Assembly: GCA_021646415.1 (NCBI GenBank)
Contig: SOEU01000002.1
Location: 186,001-250,000, forward strand
Length of the DNA stretch: 64,000 nucleotides
Reading direction: 5' to 3'
Origin: Candidatus Brocadia sp.
GTDB lineage: Bacteria; Planctomycetota; Brocadiia; Brocadiales; Brocadiaceae
Made by a program: the position numbers and the translations under genes. Numbering within the stretch: position 1 is the first letter of the stretch; every line of letters starts with the position of its first letter. The notes beneath the pieces were generated by a model that was not told where the DNA came from, did no database searches, and saw only the letters and a program-made list of their open reading frames with translations. Below, one piece after another: positions 12,980-22,764 of this stretch.

Positions 12980-14449
12980 ATGAAATTGAGTGAACTCTGT
13001 TCTTGTTTGAAAGATCAGCAATATTGTGATTTTGTGGAAAAGGAAGTGTGTGGGATAACACATGATTCACGCAAAATAAAAAGGGGTTATCTGTTTGTTG
13101 CCATTAAAGGTCATAGGGTGGACGGACATGATTTTATTATCGGCGCAATAGAGAAAGGAGCTGTCGCCCTTGTTGTAGGGGAAAAAATCGATCTGACTTC
13201 ACGAATACCCCAGATCATTGTGTCAAATACACGCTATGCCCTTGCGGCACTGAGTTGCCGTTTTTATGGCGAACCTTCTTCCCACATGACAGTGGTCGGT
13301 ATTACTGGAACAAACGGTAAAACAACCACTTCGTATCTTACGAAATCAATCATTGAGGCTTCTGGGAATAAGGCGGGACTGATTGGCACAATTCAATACC
13401 AGATAGGGGAAAGGGTTTTGCCGGCACAGGAAACAACTCCTGAGTCAGTTGAAATACAGAGTTATCTCTGTGAAATGCTTAAATCCGGTATAAAATACGC
13501 AATAATAGAAGCATCCTCACACGCCCTCTCTCAGCACCGATTGGATGGGGTTCGTTTTAGTTCCGCAATCTTCACGAATTTATCCATCGAGCATCTTGAC
13601 TATCATGTAAATATAAGGAATTATAGAACAGAAAAATTGAAACTAATAAAAGGATTAGGTGCACAGGCGTTTGCCATCCTGAATGCCGATCACAATGCGA
13701 GTAAGCATTTTGCCGAGCGCACAAAGTCACAAGTGGTTTGGTATGGTATAAAGAAAAAAAATGCGGATGTGACAGCCGAAATAATACATATGGATGCAGA
13801 TGTAACAAGACTTTTACTTAATTCCCCCTGGGGGAAAATATTTATTAACATAAAATTGGCAGGTAAACATAATATTTATAATGTGTTGGCAGCGGCTGCA
13901 AATGCTTTGGCACTGGGCTTAAAAATTGACACAATAAAAATGGGTATTGAATCGCTAAGTGTAGTACCTGGTCGTCTGGAAAAAATTGACTGTGGACAGG
14001 ATTTTCATATCTATATTGACTTTGCCCACACACATCAAGCGTTGCAGGTTGTTCTGAGCACCCTGCGGGAGATAACGGCAGGGCGTATTATACTGGTCTT
14101 TGGATGTGGCGGAGACAGGGATAGAAAAAAAAGACCCAAGATGGGGCATATTGCAGAGAAATACTCAGACCTTTTCTGGATAACAAGTGATAATCCCCGT
14201 TCCGAAGACCCTCATAGTATTATACAGGAAATTCAAAAAGGCATAAGGAAGCAAGGTTGTTTCCGGGTGCAGGCCGATAGGAAAATTGCCATCGGAGAGG
14301 CTGTTTCAGAAGCAAAAAAGGGTGACGTTGTAATTATTGCAGGAAAAGGTCACGAACAATATCAGATATCAAAAGGTACCATAATTCCCTTTGACGACCG
14401 TGAGATTGTAAGGCAAATCTTACAAGACAATATGGTATCACATATTTAA
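12980..14449 (+). CDS. murE: UDP-MurNAc-tripeptide synthetase MurE (meso-diaminopimelate-adding type)
   Basis: The protein has 489 residues, the normal length. It adds the third amino acid to UDP-MurNAc-L-Ala-D-Glu using ATP in the cytoplasm. The ATP loop is GTNGKTT at 110-116; HDSRKI and the C-terminal KGHEQYQ are typical of the family. The DNPR motif at 404-407 is the one that binds meso-diaminopimelate, so this organism should make DAP-type peptidoglycan rather than the lysine type. Confidence 0.97.
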   Translation: MKLSELCSCLKDQQYCDFVEKEVCGITHDSRKIKRGYLFVAIKGHRVDGHDFIIGAIEKGAVALVVGEKIDLTSRIPQIIVSNTRYALAALSCRFYGEPSSHMTVVGITGTNGKTTTSYLTKSIIEASGNKAGLIGTIQYQIGERVLPAQETTPESVEIQSYLCEMLKSGIKYAIIEASSHALSQHRLDGVRFSSAIFTNLSIEHLDYHVNIRNYRTEKLKLIKGLGAQAFAILNADHNASKHFAERTKSQVVWYGIKKKNADVTAEIIHMDADVTRLLLNSPWGKIFINIKLAGKHNIYNVLAAAANALALGLKIDTIKMGIESLSVVPGRLEKIDCGQDFHIYIDFAHTHQALQVVLSTLREITAGRIILVFGCGGDRDRKKRPKMGHIAEKYSDLFWITSDNPRSEDPHSIIQEIQKGIRKQGCFRVQADRKIAIGEAVSEAKKGDVVIIAGKGHEQYQISKGTIIPFDDREIVRQILQDNMVSHI

Positions 14450-14466
14450 ATGGGTAAAACAACAGA

Positions 14467-15843
14467 ATGGAAGTGTTATCTCTTGCTGAAGTGGTAAATG
14501 CGGTCTGCGGGCATATAGTATGCGCCGATAAAAGTACAAAGGTAAAAGGTATATCCACTGATAGCCGAAATATCCAGAAAGGCGATTTGTTTTTTGCGCT
14601 CAAAGGAGAGCGGTTTGATGGTCATCAGTTTATTACGCAGGCAATGAATGCCGGAGCAATAGGCGCAGTTATTTCAAGTGAAATGAAACTGGATTTTGGA
14701 CGCGAGAATATTCCAATAATTCGGGTAAAGGACGTAGTAACGGCTTTGGGTGACCTGGCAAAGTATTATCGCCAAAAATTGGAAACGAAAATTATCGGGA
14801 TTACGGGGAGTAATGGCAAGACTACTACGAAAGAGATGACATATCACTTATTGTCTCGTTTTGGTTCTGCAGTAAAATCACAAAAAAGTTTTAATAATTT
14901 TATTGGGGTACCGGTAACGATATTTGAAATAGAAAATAGACATCGATACGGCGTGCTTGAAATGGGTACAAATGCCCTTGGAGAAATTCGGCGTTTATCT
15001 GAAATTGGTGTCCCTGATGTTGCTGTAATTGTTAATGTTTCAAAAACGCATCTTGAAGGTCTTGGAAGTATTGAAGGGGTTGCTTTGGCAAAGGGGGAAA
15101 TAGTAAAAAATCTCCGGAAAGACGGAGTATTCGTGTATAACGCTGATAATCCATGGTGTGTTAAGATTGCCAGCGGATTCGGGGGGAATGCGGTAAGTTT
15201 TGGTTTTAATCCTCAAGCATCTGTACGCTGTACTGACGTAAAGAAAAAATACAGGGGTTATGTTTTCGTAATTAATGGAAACCTTGAGATTTATTTTCCA
15301 ATTCCGGGGTATCATAATATTCATAACTGTTTAGCATCATTTGCGGTGTGCCATGCACTGGGGCATAACATTTACGACCTAAAAGATGCCTTTTTTTCCT
15401 TCATACTACCCCAAATGAGGATTGAGCAACAGCGCATTGGAAATATTACATTCATTAACGATGCGTACAATGCAAATCCTGCGTCTGTGCATGCGGCCCT
15501 GGAATATCTGAATGAAATTGATACAACGGGGAGAAAGGTGTTTATTTGTGGAGATATGCTGGAGTTAGGAGATGAGTCTTTTCTGTTACACAGAGAAATT
15601 GGGGAAACAGTGGCTCATCACAATATTGATTTGTTATGGACGGTAGGAGAACGTGCATCTGAAATTGCAAAGGCTGCAAAATTGTCAGGGATGCCTGAAA
15701 AACGAGTCGTTAGCTTCAAGGATGTTACGGACATTACAGTATCCGAAATGCATGAACTGCGAGAAAATGATATGGTATTAATCAAAGGTTCCAGAGGTAT
15801 GCATATGGAAAATATTATTGAGAAGTTCAGGAAATTTTCATAA
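14467..15843 (+). CDS. murF: UDP-MurNAc-tripeptide:D-Ala-D-Ala ligase MurF
   Basis: The protein has 458 residues. It adds D-Ala-D-Ala to the UDP-MurNAc-tripeptide. The ATP loop is GSNGKTT at 114-120, with STDSRNIQKGDLFFAL in the N-terminal domain and FINDAYNANPASVHAAL in the C-terminal half, both diagnostic of MurF. It starts 17 bp after murE. Its D-Ala-D-Ala substrate would come from the ddl product encoded in the same cluster. Confidence 0.97.
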   Translation: MEVLSLAEVVNAVCGHIVCADKSTKVKGISTDSRNIQKGDLFFALKGERFDGHQFITQAMNAGAIGAVISSEMKLDFGRENIPIIRVKDVVTALGDLAKYYRQKLETKIIGITGSNGKTTTKEMTYHLLSRFGSAVKSQKSFNNFIGVPVTIFEIENRHRYGVLEMGTNALGEIRRLSEIGVPDVAVIVNVSKTHLEGLGSIEGVALAKGEIVKNLRKDGVFVYNADNPWCVKIASGFGGNAVSFGFNPQASVRCTDVKKKYRGYVFVINGNLEIYFPIPGYHNIHNCLASFAVCHALGHNIYDLKDAFFSFILPQMRIEQQRIGNITFINDAYNANPASVHAALEYLNEIDTTGRKVFICGDMLELGDESFLLHREIGETVAHHNIDLLWTVGERASEIAKAAKLSGMPEKRVVSFKDVTDITVSEMHELRENDMVLIKGSRGMHMENIIEKFRKFS

Positions 15844-15884
15844 AGCGTTTATGAATCCATAGTTGTTTTTGATAAGGAAACAAT

Positions 15885-17606
15885 ATGATGGATAAACGGA
15901 AAAGGGTGTTGTTGGTAGAAAGAGATAATATCCTTTCTTACAGCATACGAAATATACTAAAAAAAGATATATATGATGTGGATTTTGCTTTTGATGCTAA
16001 AGAAGCACTTGCAAAAATTCAAAATACTATAACAGATCTGGTCTTATTTGATTGCGATTCTTTAGGGGTAAAGATATCTGAATTCATTTCTTTAATGAGA
16101 GTCTCTGCCGGTAACATACCGGGTATGATGGCAGTGATAAATAGTACGGATGGCTTCTGTTGCCTCAATTATACCCGGCTGGCAGTAGATGATGTGATCA
16201 CCAAACCACTGAATTTGAGTGAATTACAATACCGTGTCTATCGAATTCTTGAGCAGAAGAGTGGTGTAAGATTATTCGATACAAACAAATCTGACTCTGA
16301 AACGATTCTGGAAATGTTAAAAACCGCATCCTCTACGCAAAGTAGCAAGGAAATTCTGCATACCATTGTTAAAAAAATTGCTGTCCTTACGGATGCTACT
16401 TGTTGTTCTGTCTTCCGTGTGGCTTGTACTGAGAAATTTGCCAGGTTAATAGCTTCTCATAATGTCCGGGACATACATTCCGAAATAATGCTCGACAATT
16501 ATCCAGAGATAAGGAAAGCATTGGAAATTAAAGATACAGTAATTGTCCGCTCTATTTTTCATAATCCAGTAATGAAGAACGCACAGGAGCAAATAAAGTC
16601 TCTGAAGGATAACACAAGTATTGCTATTCCTATTCTATTGAAAGAAAATGTCATCGGAATCCTTTTCTTAAGAAGTATTCGAGAGGATAAATTCTTCAAT
16701 GAAAGTACACTAAAGTTTTTGAAAGCGGTGGCATATATTATTGCGAATATCCTCGATAATGCCTTTCTTTCTGAAAATTTAGAGTCTACGAGATTGCAAT
16801 TGACGCAATCTGAAAAATTAAGGACAGTGGTTGAATTAGCTACTGGTGTAGTACACAATTTTAATAATGTACTGAGCGGTATTCTCGGTCATATCCAAAT
16901 GTTACTTTCCCGGAATGTCGATGCTGCAATTTGTGAACGTTTGCAAACTATTGAAAAACTGGTATTAGACGGAAGCGATGCCGTGAGAAGGGTCCAGGAA
17001 TTTACAGGAATTTGTACTTCAAAGGATTTTACCACAATCAATATCAACGAGATTGTAAATGATGTCGTTAGAATGACGGAGCCAAAATGGTCTGGAGGCT
17101 CAAATAATACTGGAATAACGTTACGGCTTGACATTGATTCTGCAAAAACTCCTATGGTAGAAGGAAACGTTTCGGAATTAAGAGAGGTTTTTACCAATAT
17201 CCTGTTTAACGCTGTTGATGCCATGCCCAATGGAGGAAAACTCACGATTCAAACAAGGACGAATAGGGGGCGCGTTTCTGTTTGTTTCTTTGATACGGGT
17301 GAAGGTATGTCTAAAGAAACAAAGAAGAAGGTATTTGACCCGTTTTTTACGACAAAAGGATCCAAGGGTATGGGATTGGGGATGAGTGTTGCATATGAAA
17401 TAATTAATAGACACAACGGTCAAATTATTATTGATAGCGAGCTTGGTGTTGGCACTATTGTTACGGTGCAATTTCCCGTATCCAAAAAACTCATGAGGAA
17501 AACGGAGAATACATCCTATCTTAAAAAGGGTGGAAAAACAAAGATACTTCTCCCGGAAAATAATGTGGTTGCTGTGGATGCTCTGGCTGAGAATTTCGTA
17601 AATTAA
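15885..17606 (+). CDS. Hybrid sensor histidine kinase (receiver-GAF-kinase)
   Basis: The protein has 573 residues with no membrane segment, so it is probably cytoplasmic. An N-terminal receiver domain (about 1-125) keeps a phospho-acceptor aspartate (D56 in LVLFDCD) and the lysine of ITKPLNL. A GAF-like sensor domain follows (about 150-300), then a HisKA box with H324 in VVHNFNN, and an ATP-binding domain with NAVDAMPNGG, FDTGEGM, FDPFFTTKG and MGLGMSV. All kinase motifs are present. Its place between murF and mraY, in line and with short gaps, is unusual for a dcw cluster. It may sense wall or cell-cycle state, but nothing in the sequence shows its signal or its output partner. Confidence 0.88.
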   Translation: MMDKRKRVLLVERDNILSYSIRNILKKDIYDVDFAFDAKEALAKIQNTITDLVLFDCDSLGVKISEFISLMRVSAGNIPGMMAVINSTDGFCCLNYTRLAVDDVITKPLNLSELQYRVYRILEQKSGVRLFDTNKSDSETILEMLKTASSTQSSKEILHTIVKKIAVLTDATCCSVFRVACTEKFARLIASHNVRDIHSEIMLDNYPEIRKALEIKDTVIVRSIFHNPVMKNAQEQIKSLKDNTSIAIPILLKENVIGILFLRSIREDKFFNESTLKFLKAVAYIIANILDNAFLSENLESTRLQLTQSEKLRTVVELATGVVHNFNNVLSGILGHIQMLLSRNVDAAICERLQTIEKLVLDGSDAVRRVQEFTGICTSKDFTTININEIVNDVVRMTEPKWSGGSNNTGITLRLDIDSAKTPMVEGNVSELREVFTNILFNAVDAMPNGGKLTIQTRTNRGRVSVCFFDTGEGMSKETKKKVFDPFFTTKGSKGMGLGMSVAYEIINRHNGQIIIDSELGVGTIVTVQFPVSKKLMRKTENTSYLKKGGKTKILLPENNVVAVDALAENFVN

Positions 17607-17634
17607 AGACTATTAAAAAGAGGTTAAAAGGGTT

Positions 17635-18711
17635 TTGCTCTATAATTTGTTTTCTTCGATACATTCGCTGGAAATATTTAAATACATATCCTCACGTTCA
17701 TGTCTGGCTGCTTTTACTGCTTTTTTTATCAGTATACTTTTTGGTCGCTGGTTTATCAAGAAACTGAGGGCGTTGAAGGTCGGTGAGGATACAACAAAGA
17801 AAGATTCTGAAGAACTCAAGCGTATGCATTTTGACAAAAAGAATACGCCAACGATGGGGGGAATTATCGTAATTGTCTCTATCTTAATTTCCACGCTGCT
17901 TTGGTGTAATATCTATAATGAATATGTTCTCTTATTAATGTTTACGTTAATATGGTTTGGTGTGCTTGGATTTATTGATGATTATATCAAACTTACGCAG
18001 AAAAATGTGCCGGGGTTAACTGATGTGTCGAAGCTGTTGTTTCAATCAGCGTTGGGGCTTATTTTGGGATTGATATTGTATTTTCATTTTACCAAGTTTA
18101 CGTGGGGTACACAATTGGCAATTCCTTTTATTAAGGATTTTAAACCCGATGTAGGGCCTTTCTATATATTGATTGCAGCCTTTTTCGTTGTGGGAATGTC
18201 AAATGCTGTTAATCTTACGGATGGCCTGGATGGTTTAGCAATAGGGTGCAGCATTATAGCGGGAATTGCTTTTGCGGTTGTTGCCTATATTTCAGGGAGG
18301 GTTGATTTTAGTAACTATTTAAGGATTCCGTACATTCCGGGAAGCGGGGAATTGAGTGTTTTTTGCGCAGCACTTGCGGGAGGGAGTTTGGGATTCTTAT
18401 GGTACAATTGTTTTCCCGCGCAGGTTTTTATGGGGGATACAGGATCATTAACATTGGGAGGCATATTAGGACTCATTGCCATTATAGTAAAACAAGAGAT
18501 GTTAATGATTATTATAGGGGGCGTCTTTATTGCAGAGGCAGTTTCTGTCCTTATGCAGGTTTCTTTCTATAAAATGACAAAGAAAAGGATTTTTCGTTGC
18601 GCACCCCTGCACCACCATTTCCAGTTTAAGGGATGGCCTGAGGCGAAGATCACCCTCAGATTTTGGATAGTCGCAGCCCTGTTGGCAGTATTCGGTTTCG
18701 TCTTATTATAA
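17635..18711 (+). CDS. mraY: Phospho-MurNAc-pentapeptide translocase MraY
   Basis: The protein has 358 residues with about ten hydrophobic segments. It joins the MurNAc-pentapeptide to undecaprenyl phosphate at the inner face of the membrane, making lipid I. Family motifs are present: NTPTMGG, GFIDDYIKL, NAVNLTDGLDGLA and the C-terminal HHHFQFKGWPE. The start is TTG. The first residues MLYNLFSS fit the usual beginning of MraY, which supports it over later starts. murD, which usually follows mraY, is missing, and ftsW comes next. Confidence 0.95.
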   Translation: MLYNLFSSIHSLEIFKYISSRSCLAAFTAFFISILFGRWFIKKLRALKVGEDTTKKDSEELKRMHFDKKNTPTMGGIIVIVSILISTLLWCNIYNEYVLLLMFTLIWFGVLGFIDDYIKLTQKNVPGLTDVSKLLFQSALGLILGLILYFHFTKFTWGTQLAIPFIKDFKPDVGPFYILIAAFFVVGMSNAVNLTDGLDGLAIGCSIIAGIAFAVVAYISGRVDFSNYLRIPYIPGSGELSVFCAALAGGSLGFLWYNCFPAQVFMGDTGSLTLGGILGLIAIIVKQEMLMIIIGGVFIAEAVSVLMQVSFYKMTKKRIFRCAPLHHHFQFKGWPEAKITLRFWIVAALLAVFGFVLL

Positions 18712-18724
18712 AGGGGATTTATTC

Positions 18725-19927
18725 GTGAAACCATGGCATTTTGTTATCTATGTTGTCGTTGTCCTGTTGGGATTTAGTATTGTTGCGGTGTATAGTACAG
18801 ATATGACAACTGTAGGATCAGGTGGAAATGGTTATCAATTCATGAAGCATCTTTTGTGGATACTCGTAGGCTCTGTGTTGTTGATGGCAATGTCAATGGT
18901 GGACTATCATTATTTACAGAAATTGAGTATTCCCATACTTGTTATCTCCCTCATCCTTCTTTTGGCTGTGTTATTACCAGGAATAGGCACGGTTACCAAT
19001 GGCGCCCGCAGGTGGATTCGGCTCAATCATATTTTGGGTATTCAGCCCTCTGAATTAGCAAAGTTGGCGGTTATCATATTTATTTCGAGTTACATTGCAA
19101 AAAATCATAGTCGCATGTCTGAATTCAAGTGTGGCTTCATAGTGCCCATCGGTGTTATAGCGTTAACAAGTGCTCTCGTGATGAAGGAACCAGATTTCGG
19201 AACTGCTGCATTTATTGCAATACTGTCTTTAATTATGTTGATTATTGGGGGAACCAGAATTATTTTTGTTTGTTTTACTTCCATAGCTTTTGCGCCATTT
19301 ATACACAAAACCTTATTTGAAGTTTCGTACAGAAAGGATAGATTGACGGCCTTTCTCGACCCTTGGAAAGACCCCTCCGGAACAGGGTATCATATAATTC
19401 AGTCGTGGATTGCCCTTGGGTCTGGTGGTTTGACAGGATTAGGGATTGGGAGCAGTAAACAAAAACTCTTTTTTTTACCGGAAAGCAATAGTGATTTTAT
19501 ATTTACCATTTTGGGTGAAGAGTTTGGTTTTCTTGGAGCGATAGTTATTATAACACTCTTTTTGTTATTACTATGGCAGGGGCTAAAAATTGTACATAGA
19601 ACTAAAGATGTGTTTGGGTTTTTTTTGGGGCTTGGGATTACAGTAATGTTTGGATTACAGGCAATTATTAACATTGCGGTTGTCTCTGGCATTGTGCCAA
19701 CAAAGGGTATTCCTTTACCTTTTGTTAGTTCGGGGGGATCTTCGTTGTTATTCTCAATGATAGGAATTGGTATTTTGGTTAATGTTGCAAGACAGTCTGT
19801 AACAGGAGAAATTTCCAGTTTACCAATTGATAAAGCAGAGGCCTCGGAAGATACAATGGATGGTCTCTCACTTGTGAGGATTTGGCATAAGATTACATCG
19901 AGTATAGCCAGTTTTTCCTGGCGATAG
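18725..19927 (+). CDS. ftsW: FtsW-type SEDS glycosyltransferase
   Basis: The protein has 400 residues and about ten membrane segments. SEDS proteins polymerise lipid II into glycan strands, and FtsW works with FtsI at the division site. Motifs seen are GARRWIRL, QPSELAKLA, the KEPDFGTA loop, GLTGLGIGSSKQK and the C-terminal PFVSSGGSSLL. The start is GTG, 13 bp after mraY. A RodA function cannot be excluded from sequence, but its location between mraY and murG fits FtsW. Confidence 0.92.
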   Translation: MKPWHFVIYVVVVLLGFSIVAVYSTDMTTVGSGGNGYQFMKHLLWILVGSVLLMAMSMVDYHYLQKLSIPILVISLILLLAVLLPGIGTVTNGARRWIRLNHILGIQPSELAKLAVIIFISSYIAKNHSRMSEFKCGFIVPIGVIALTSALVMKEPDFGTAAFIAILSLIMLIIGGTRIIFVCFTSIAFAPFIHKTLFEVSYRKDRLTAFLDPWKDPSGTGYHIIQSWIALGSGGLTGLGIGSSKQKLFFLPESNSDFIFTILGEEFGFLGAIVIITLFLLLLWQGLKIVHRTKDVFGFFLGLGITVMFGLQAIINIAVVSGIVPTKGIPLPFVSSGGSSLLFSMIGIGILVNVARQSVTGEISSLPIDKAEASEDTMDGLSLVRIWHKITSSIASFSWR

Positions 19928-20048
19928 CAGTGATAGTTTGAATAAGTTATGGCGTGTGTGAATCTTAAACACGAGATGATCTTGTAACTGTCATTTGTGT
20001 TTAATTTTTTAACTAGCGTTATTTTGCGATGAAAAGGGGAATAAAAAA

Positions 20049-21173
20049 ATGAAAGTAATTTTTGCAGGGGGTGGCACCGGTGGGCATTTAATGGTGGGGC
20101 TGAGTACGGCAGAAGAAATTCATTCCAGATTTCATGAGGCAGAAATTATTTTTTTGGGGACGGACAAGAAATTTGAAAAGCGTTGCGTAGAACAGAAAGG
20201 ATTTCAGTATCGGCAGATACGTGCGAAAAAATGGGGGAAATCATGCAAACACATCTTTCCTTTTATAGGTACAATGTTTGCTGGTATTGTTGAATCCTTC
20301 TTTGTGATGAGAAAATGTAACCCTGATATTGTGGTTGGTTTAGGAGGATACGCATCTGTTGCTCCCGTTATTGTTGCGAAATTGCTTGGTGTTCCATCAG
20401 TGTTACTTGAACAAAATGTAATCCCGGGGAAGGCAAATCGGTTTTTAGCAAGATTGGTTGATGAGGTATATTGTCATTGGCGGGGACCTATCAAATGGTT
20501 TAACAAAGCAAAGGTTGTCCGTGTAACAGGGACACCAATTCGGAAGGATATTTTATTTAGTCAAAGAAGTCGATCTGCTGAAAAATTCGGGTTAAGTCCT
20601 TCTAAAAAAACATTACTAATCACTGGTGGAAGTCAAGGGGCACAAGCGATTAATGAGACTATATTAAAATGTTTACCTAAATTAGAAGCATTGTCTAACG
20701 ACTTACAAATAATTCACTGTACAGGTGAATACGGGTATGAGGTCGCAAAAGCTGCATATGCACAAACGAAGATCGATGCATTCGTTTGTAGTTTTTTGGA
20801 TGATATGGGTGCTGCCTTTAGTATGGCAGATATAATTATTTGTAGGGCAGGTGCAACAACAATTGCGGAAATTACCGCAATTGGTATTCCCGCCATACTG
20901 GTACCATATCCACATGCAGCGGATAATCATCAATACTGGAATGCAATGGAATTGGTAAGCAATGGGGGAGGGTATTTACTACCGCAGCTTGATTTGACAC
21001 CTGAAAAAATTGTAGAGCTTGTTGCCGATCTTTTTCATAATAAAGAGAAGTATGACAGGATGAAGATGCTTAGCCGGGGAATGGGGGTTCCGAATGCAGC
21101 CGTAAATGTTGTTGATAATATATGCAGGGTGATTGGTCTTAAAAGTACTCAATTTGCGCTGATTGTTGGCTAA
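20049..21173 (+). CDS. murG: UDP-GlcNAc:lipid I N-acetylglucosaminyltransferase MurG
   Basis: The protein has 374 residues. It adds GlcNAc to lipid I at the cytoplasmic membrane face, making lipid II. Family motifs are GGGTGGHL at the N-terminus, VGLGGYAS, LLEQNVIPGKANR, ITGGSQGAQAIN and the donor-binding IICRAGATTIAE. A good AAAAGGGGA site lies 8 bases upstream of the ATG. Gaps of 121 and 132 bp flank the gene, larger than elsewhere in the cluster, and I see no regulatory element in them. Confidence 0.97.
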   Translation: MKVIFAGGGTGGHLMVGLSTAEEIHSRFHEAEIIFLGTDKKFEKRCVEQKGFQYRQIRAKKWGKSCKHIFPFIGTMFAGIVESFFVMRKCNPDIVVGLGGYASVAPVIVAKLLGVPSVLLEQNVIPGKANRFLARLVDEVYCHWRGPIKWFNKAKVVRVTGTPIRKDILFSQRSRSAEKFGLSPSKKTLLITGGSQGAQAINETILKCLPKLEALSNDLQIIHCTGEYGYEVAKAAYAQTKIDAFVCSFLDDMGAAFSMADIIICRAGATTIAEITAIGIPAILVPYPHAADNHQYWNAMELVSNGGGYLLPQLDLTPEKIVELVADLFHNKEKYDRMKMLSRGMGVPNAAVNVVDNICRVIGLKSTQFALIVG

Positions 21174-21305
21174 CTTTCTGTTTCACAATGAGACCTCTGT
21201 GAACCATCAATTTGCTAAAGAATATGGAAATGGACTTGGAGTGATATTGGGCAAAAGATAAATCTCGATTAATACAGATTTTTATGCAAAAGAGGGAGCA
21301 ATGCT

Positions 21306-22748
21306 ATGGATTTTTCAGAAGGTATGGACAGGATGCAGGCGTCCAAGGTATCATTAGAAAAACAGTTTAATTGTCGACCTTTACGTGGGCATTGCGTATA
21401 CTTTATTGGTATTGGTGGTGTTGGAATGAGTGCCATTGCTCGTATTCTTATAAAGGAAGGTTGTATCGTAGCAGGTTCTGATGTACAGACGTCTTCTCTG
21501 ATTTCCACGCTGGAAGAAATGGGGGCCAAGATTAATACAAAGCAGGATGGAAGTTTGATGCCGGCAGAAACAGACATGGTGGTTGTATCTGCGTCGATTT
21601 CTGAAGATAATCCAGACCTTAAAACTGCCCGTAAAATGGGCATAAAGGTAGTAAAGTATTCTCAAATACTTGGTTCATTAATGAAAGAAAAACATGGTAT
21701 TGCAATCAGTGGTACTCACGGGAAGACGACTACAAGTGCAATGATCTCAACGATATTAAAAACAGCAGGGCTGGATCCGACATTTGTCATAGGGGGGGAG
21801 GTGCCGGACATTGGTGGCAATGCACATCTGGGAAAGGGGAATTTATTTGTAGCAGAGGCATGTGAATATGACCGGTCGTTTTTAAATCTTGCCCCGCAAG
21901 TGGGTGTAATTACCAATATTGAAGAAGATCATTTAGACTATTATGAAAATATTGAAAAAATAATAAATGCCTTTGGTGATTTTGCATCTTCAATTTCAAA
22001 AGATGGCTTGTTGGTTATAAATAATCGGGATGATAATATAGCTGTTGCAGTGAAAAGGGCACATTGTAAGGTAGAAACATATTCTCTTGATGTCTCCTCG
22101 GATTGGCGGGGTGAAATCATTTCGGGAGGTAGTGATATAAACAGGTTTAAAGTTTTTAAAAACGGCAAATTTTTTGATGACTTTCTGTTAAAAATGCCAG
22201 GGGCGCATAATGTGTTAAATGCACTGGCAGCAACTGCCGTATGTACATTTATAGGAGTGGATAGAGATTCCATCAAAGCTGCATTAGCATCCTTTACTGG
22301 AGCGAATAGGAGGTTTCAAATTATTGGTGTTAAAAATGACATTACGATAATCGATGATTATGCTCATCATCCTACAGAGATACGCGTTACATTGAAGGCG
22401 GCGCGGGAACTTTATCCCGAAAAGAGGATATGGTGCGTATTTCAACCCCATCAATATAGCAGAACACGCCATTTGTTGACGGGATTCACAAAATCTTTTC
22501 AAAATGCCGACAAAGTAATCCTTGCGGATATCTACGCTGCACGTGATAATGATTATGAAAAAACTGCAATGAATTCAGTGAAGTTATATGAAGAGACCCG
22601 TAATGCAGGTGTGGATATCCGATATATTCCGCAATTGTGCGATATTGTGCATGTTCTTTCTTCAAGTGTGAAACGCGGAGATGTTGTTGTGACTATGGGT
22701 GCTGGTGATGTGTGGAAAGTTGCTTACGATTTAGCTTCAAGATTTTAA
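21306..22748 (+). CDS. murC: UDP-MurNAc:L-alanine ligase MurC
   Basis: The protein has 480 residues. It attaches L-alanine to UDP-MurNAc, the first step of stem peptide synthesis. Motifs are YFIGIGGVGMSAIA near residue 34, the ATP loop SGTHGKTTTSAM near 138, EACEYDRSF, and IIDDYAHHPTEI. The N-terminus carries about 30 residues before the Rossmann motif, somewhat more than usual, but the ATG has an AGAGGGAG site. murB, which often follows murC, is absent here. Confidence 0.97.
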   Translation: MDFSEGMDRMQASKVSLEKQFNCRPLRGHCVYFIGIGGVGMSAIARILIKEGCIVAGSDVQTSSLISTLEEMGAKINTKQDGSLMPAETDMVVVSASISEDNPDLKTARKMGIKVVKYSQILGSLMKEKHGIAISGTHGKTTTSAMISTILKTAGLDPTFVIGGEVPDIGGNAHLGKGNLFVAEACEYDRSFLNLAPQVGVITNIEEDHLDYYENIEKIINAFGDFASSISKDGLLVINNRDDNIAVAVKRAHCKVETYSLDVSSDWRGEIISGGSDINRFKVFKNGKFFDDFLLKMPGAHNVLNALAATAVCTFIGVDRDSIKAALASFTGANRRFQIIGVKNDITIIDDYAHHPTEIRVTLKAARELYPEKRIWCVFQPHQYSRTRHLLTGFTKSFQNADKVILADIYAARDNDYEKTAMNSVKLYEETRNAGVDIRYIPQLCDIVHVLSSSVKRGDVVVTMGAGDVWKVAYDLASRF

Positions 22749-22764
22749 AAAAGGAGAGTGTGAG

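Noticed and set aside
13815-13840. Palindrome TTCCCCCTGGGGGAA within murE
   Set aside because: Short and encoding normal-looking MurE sequence; chance is likely.
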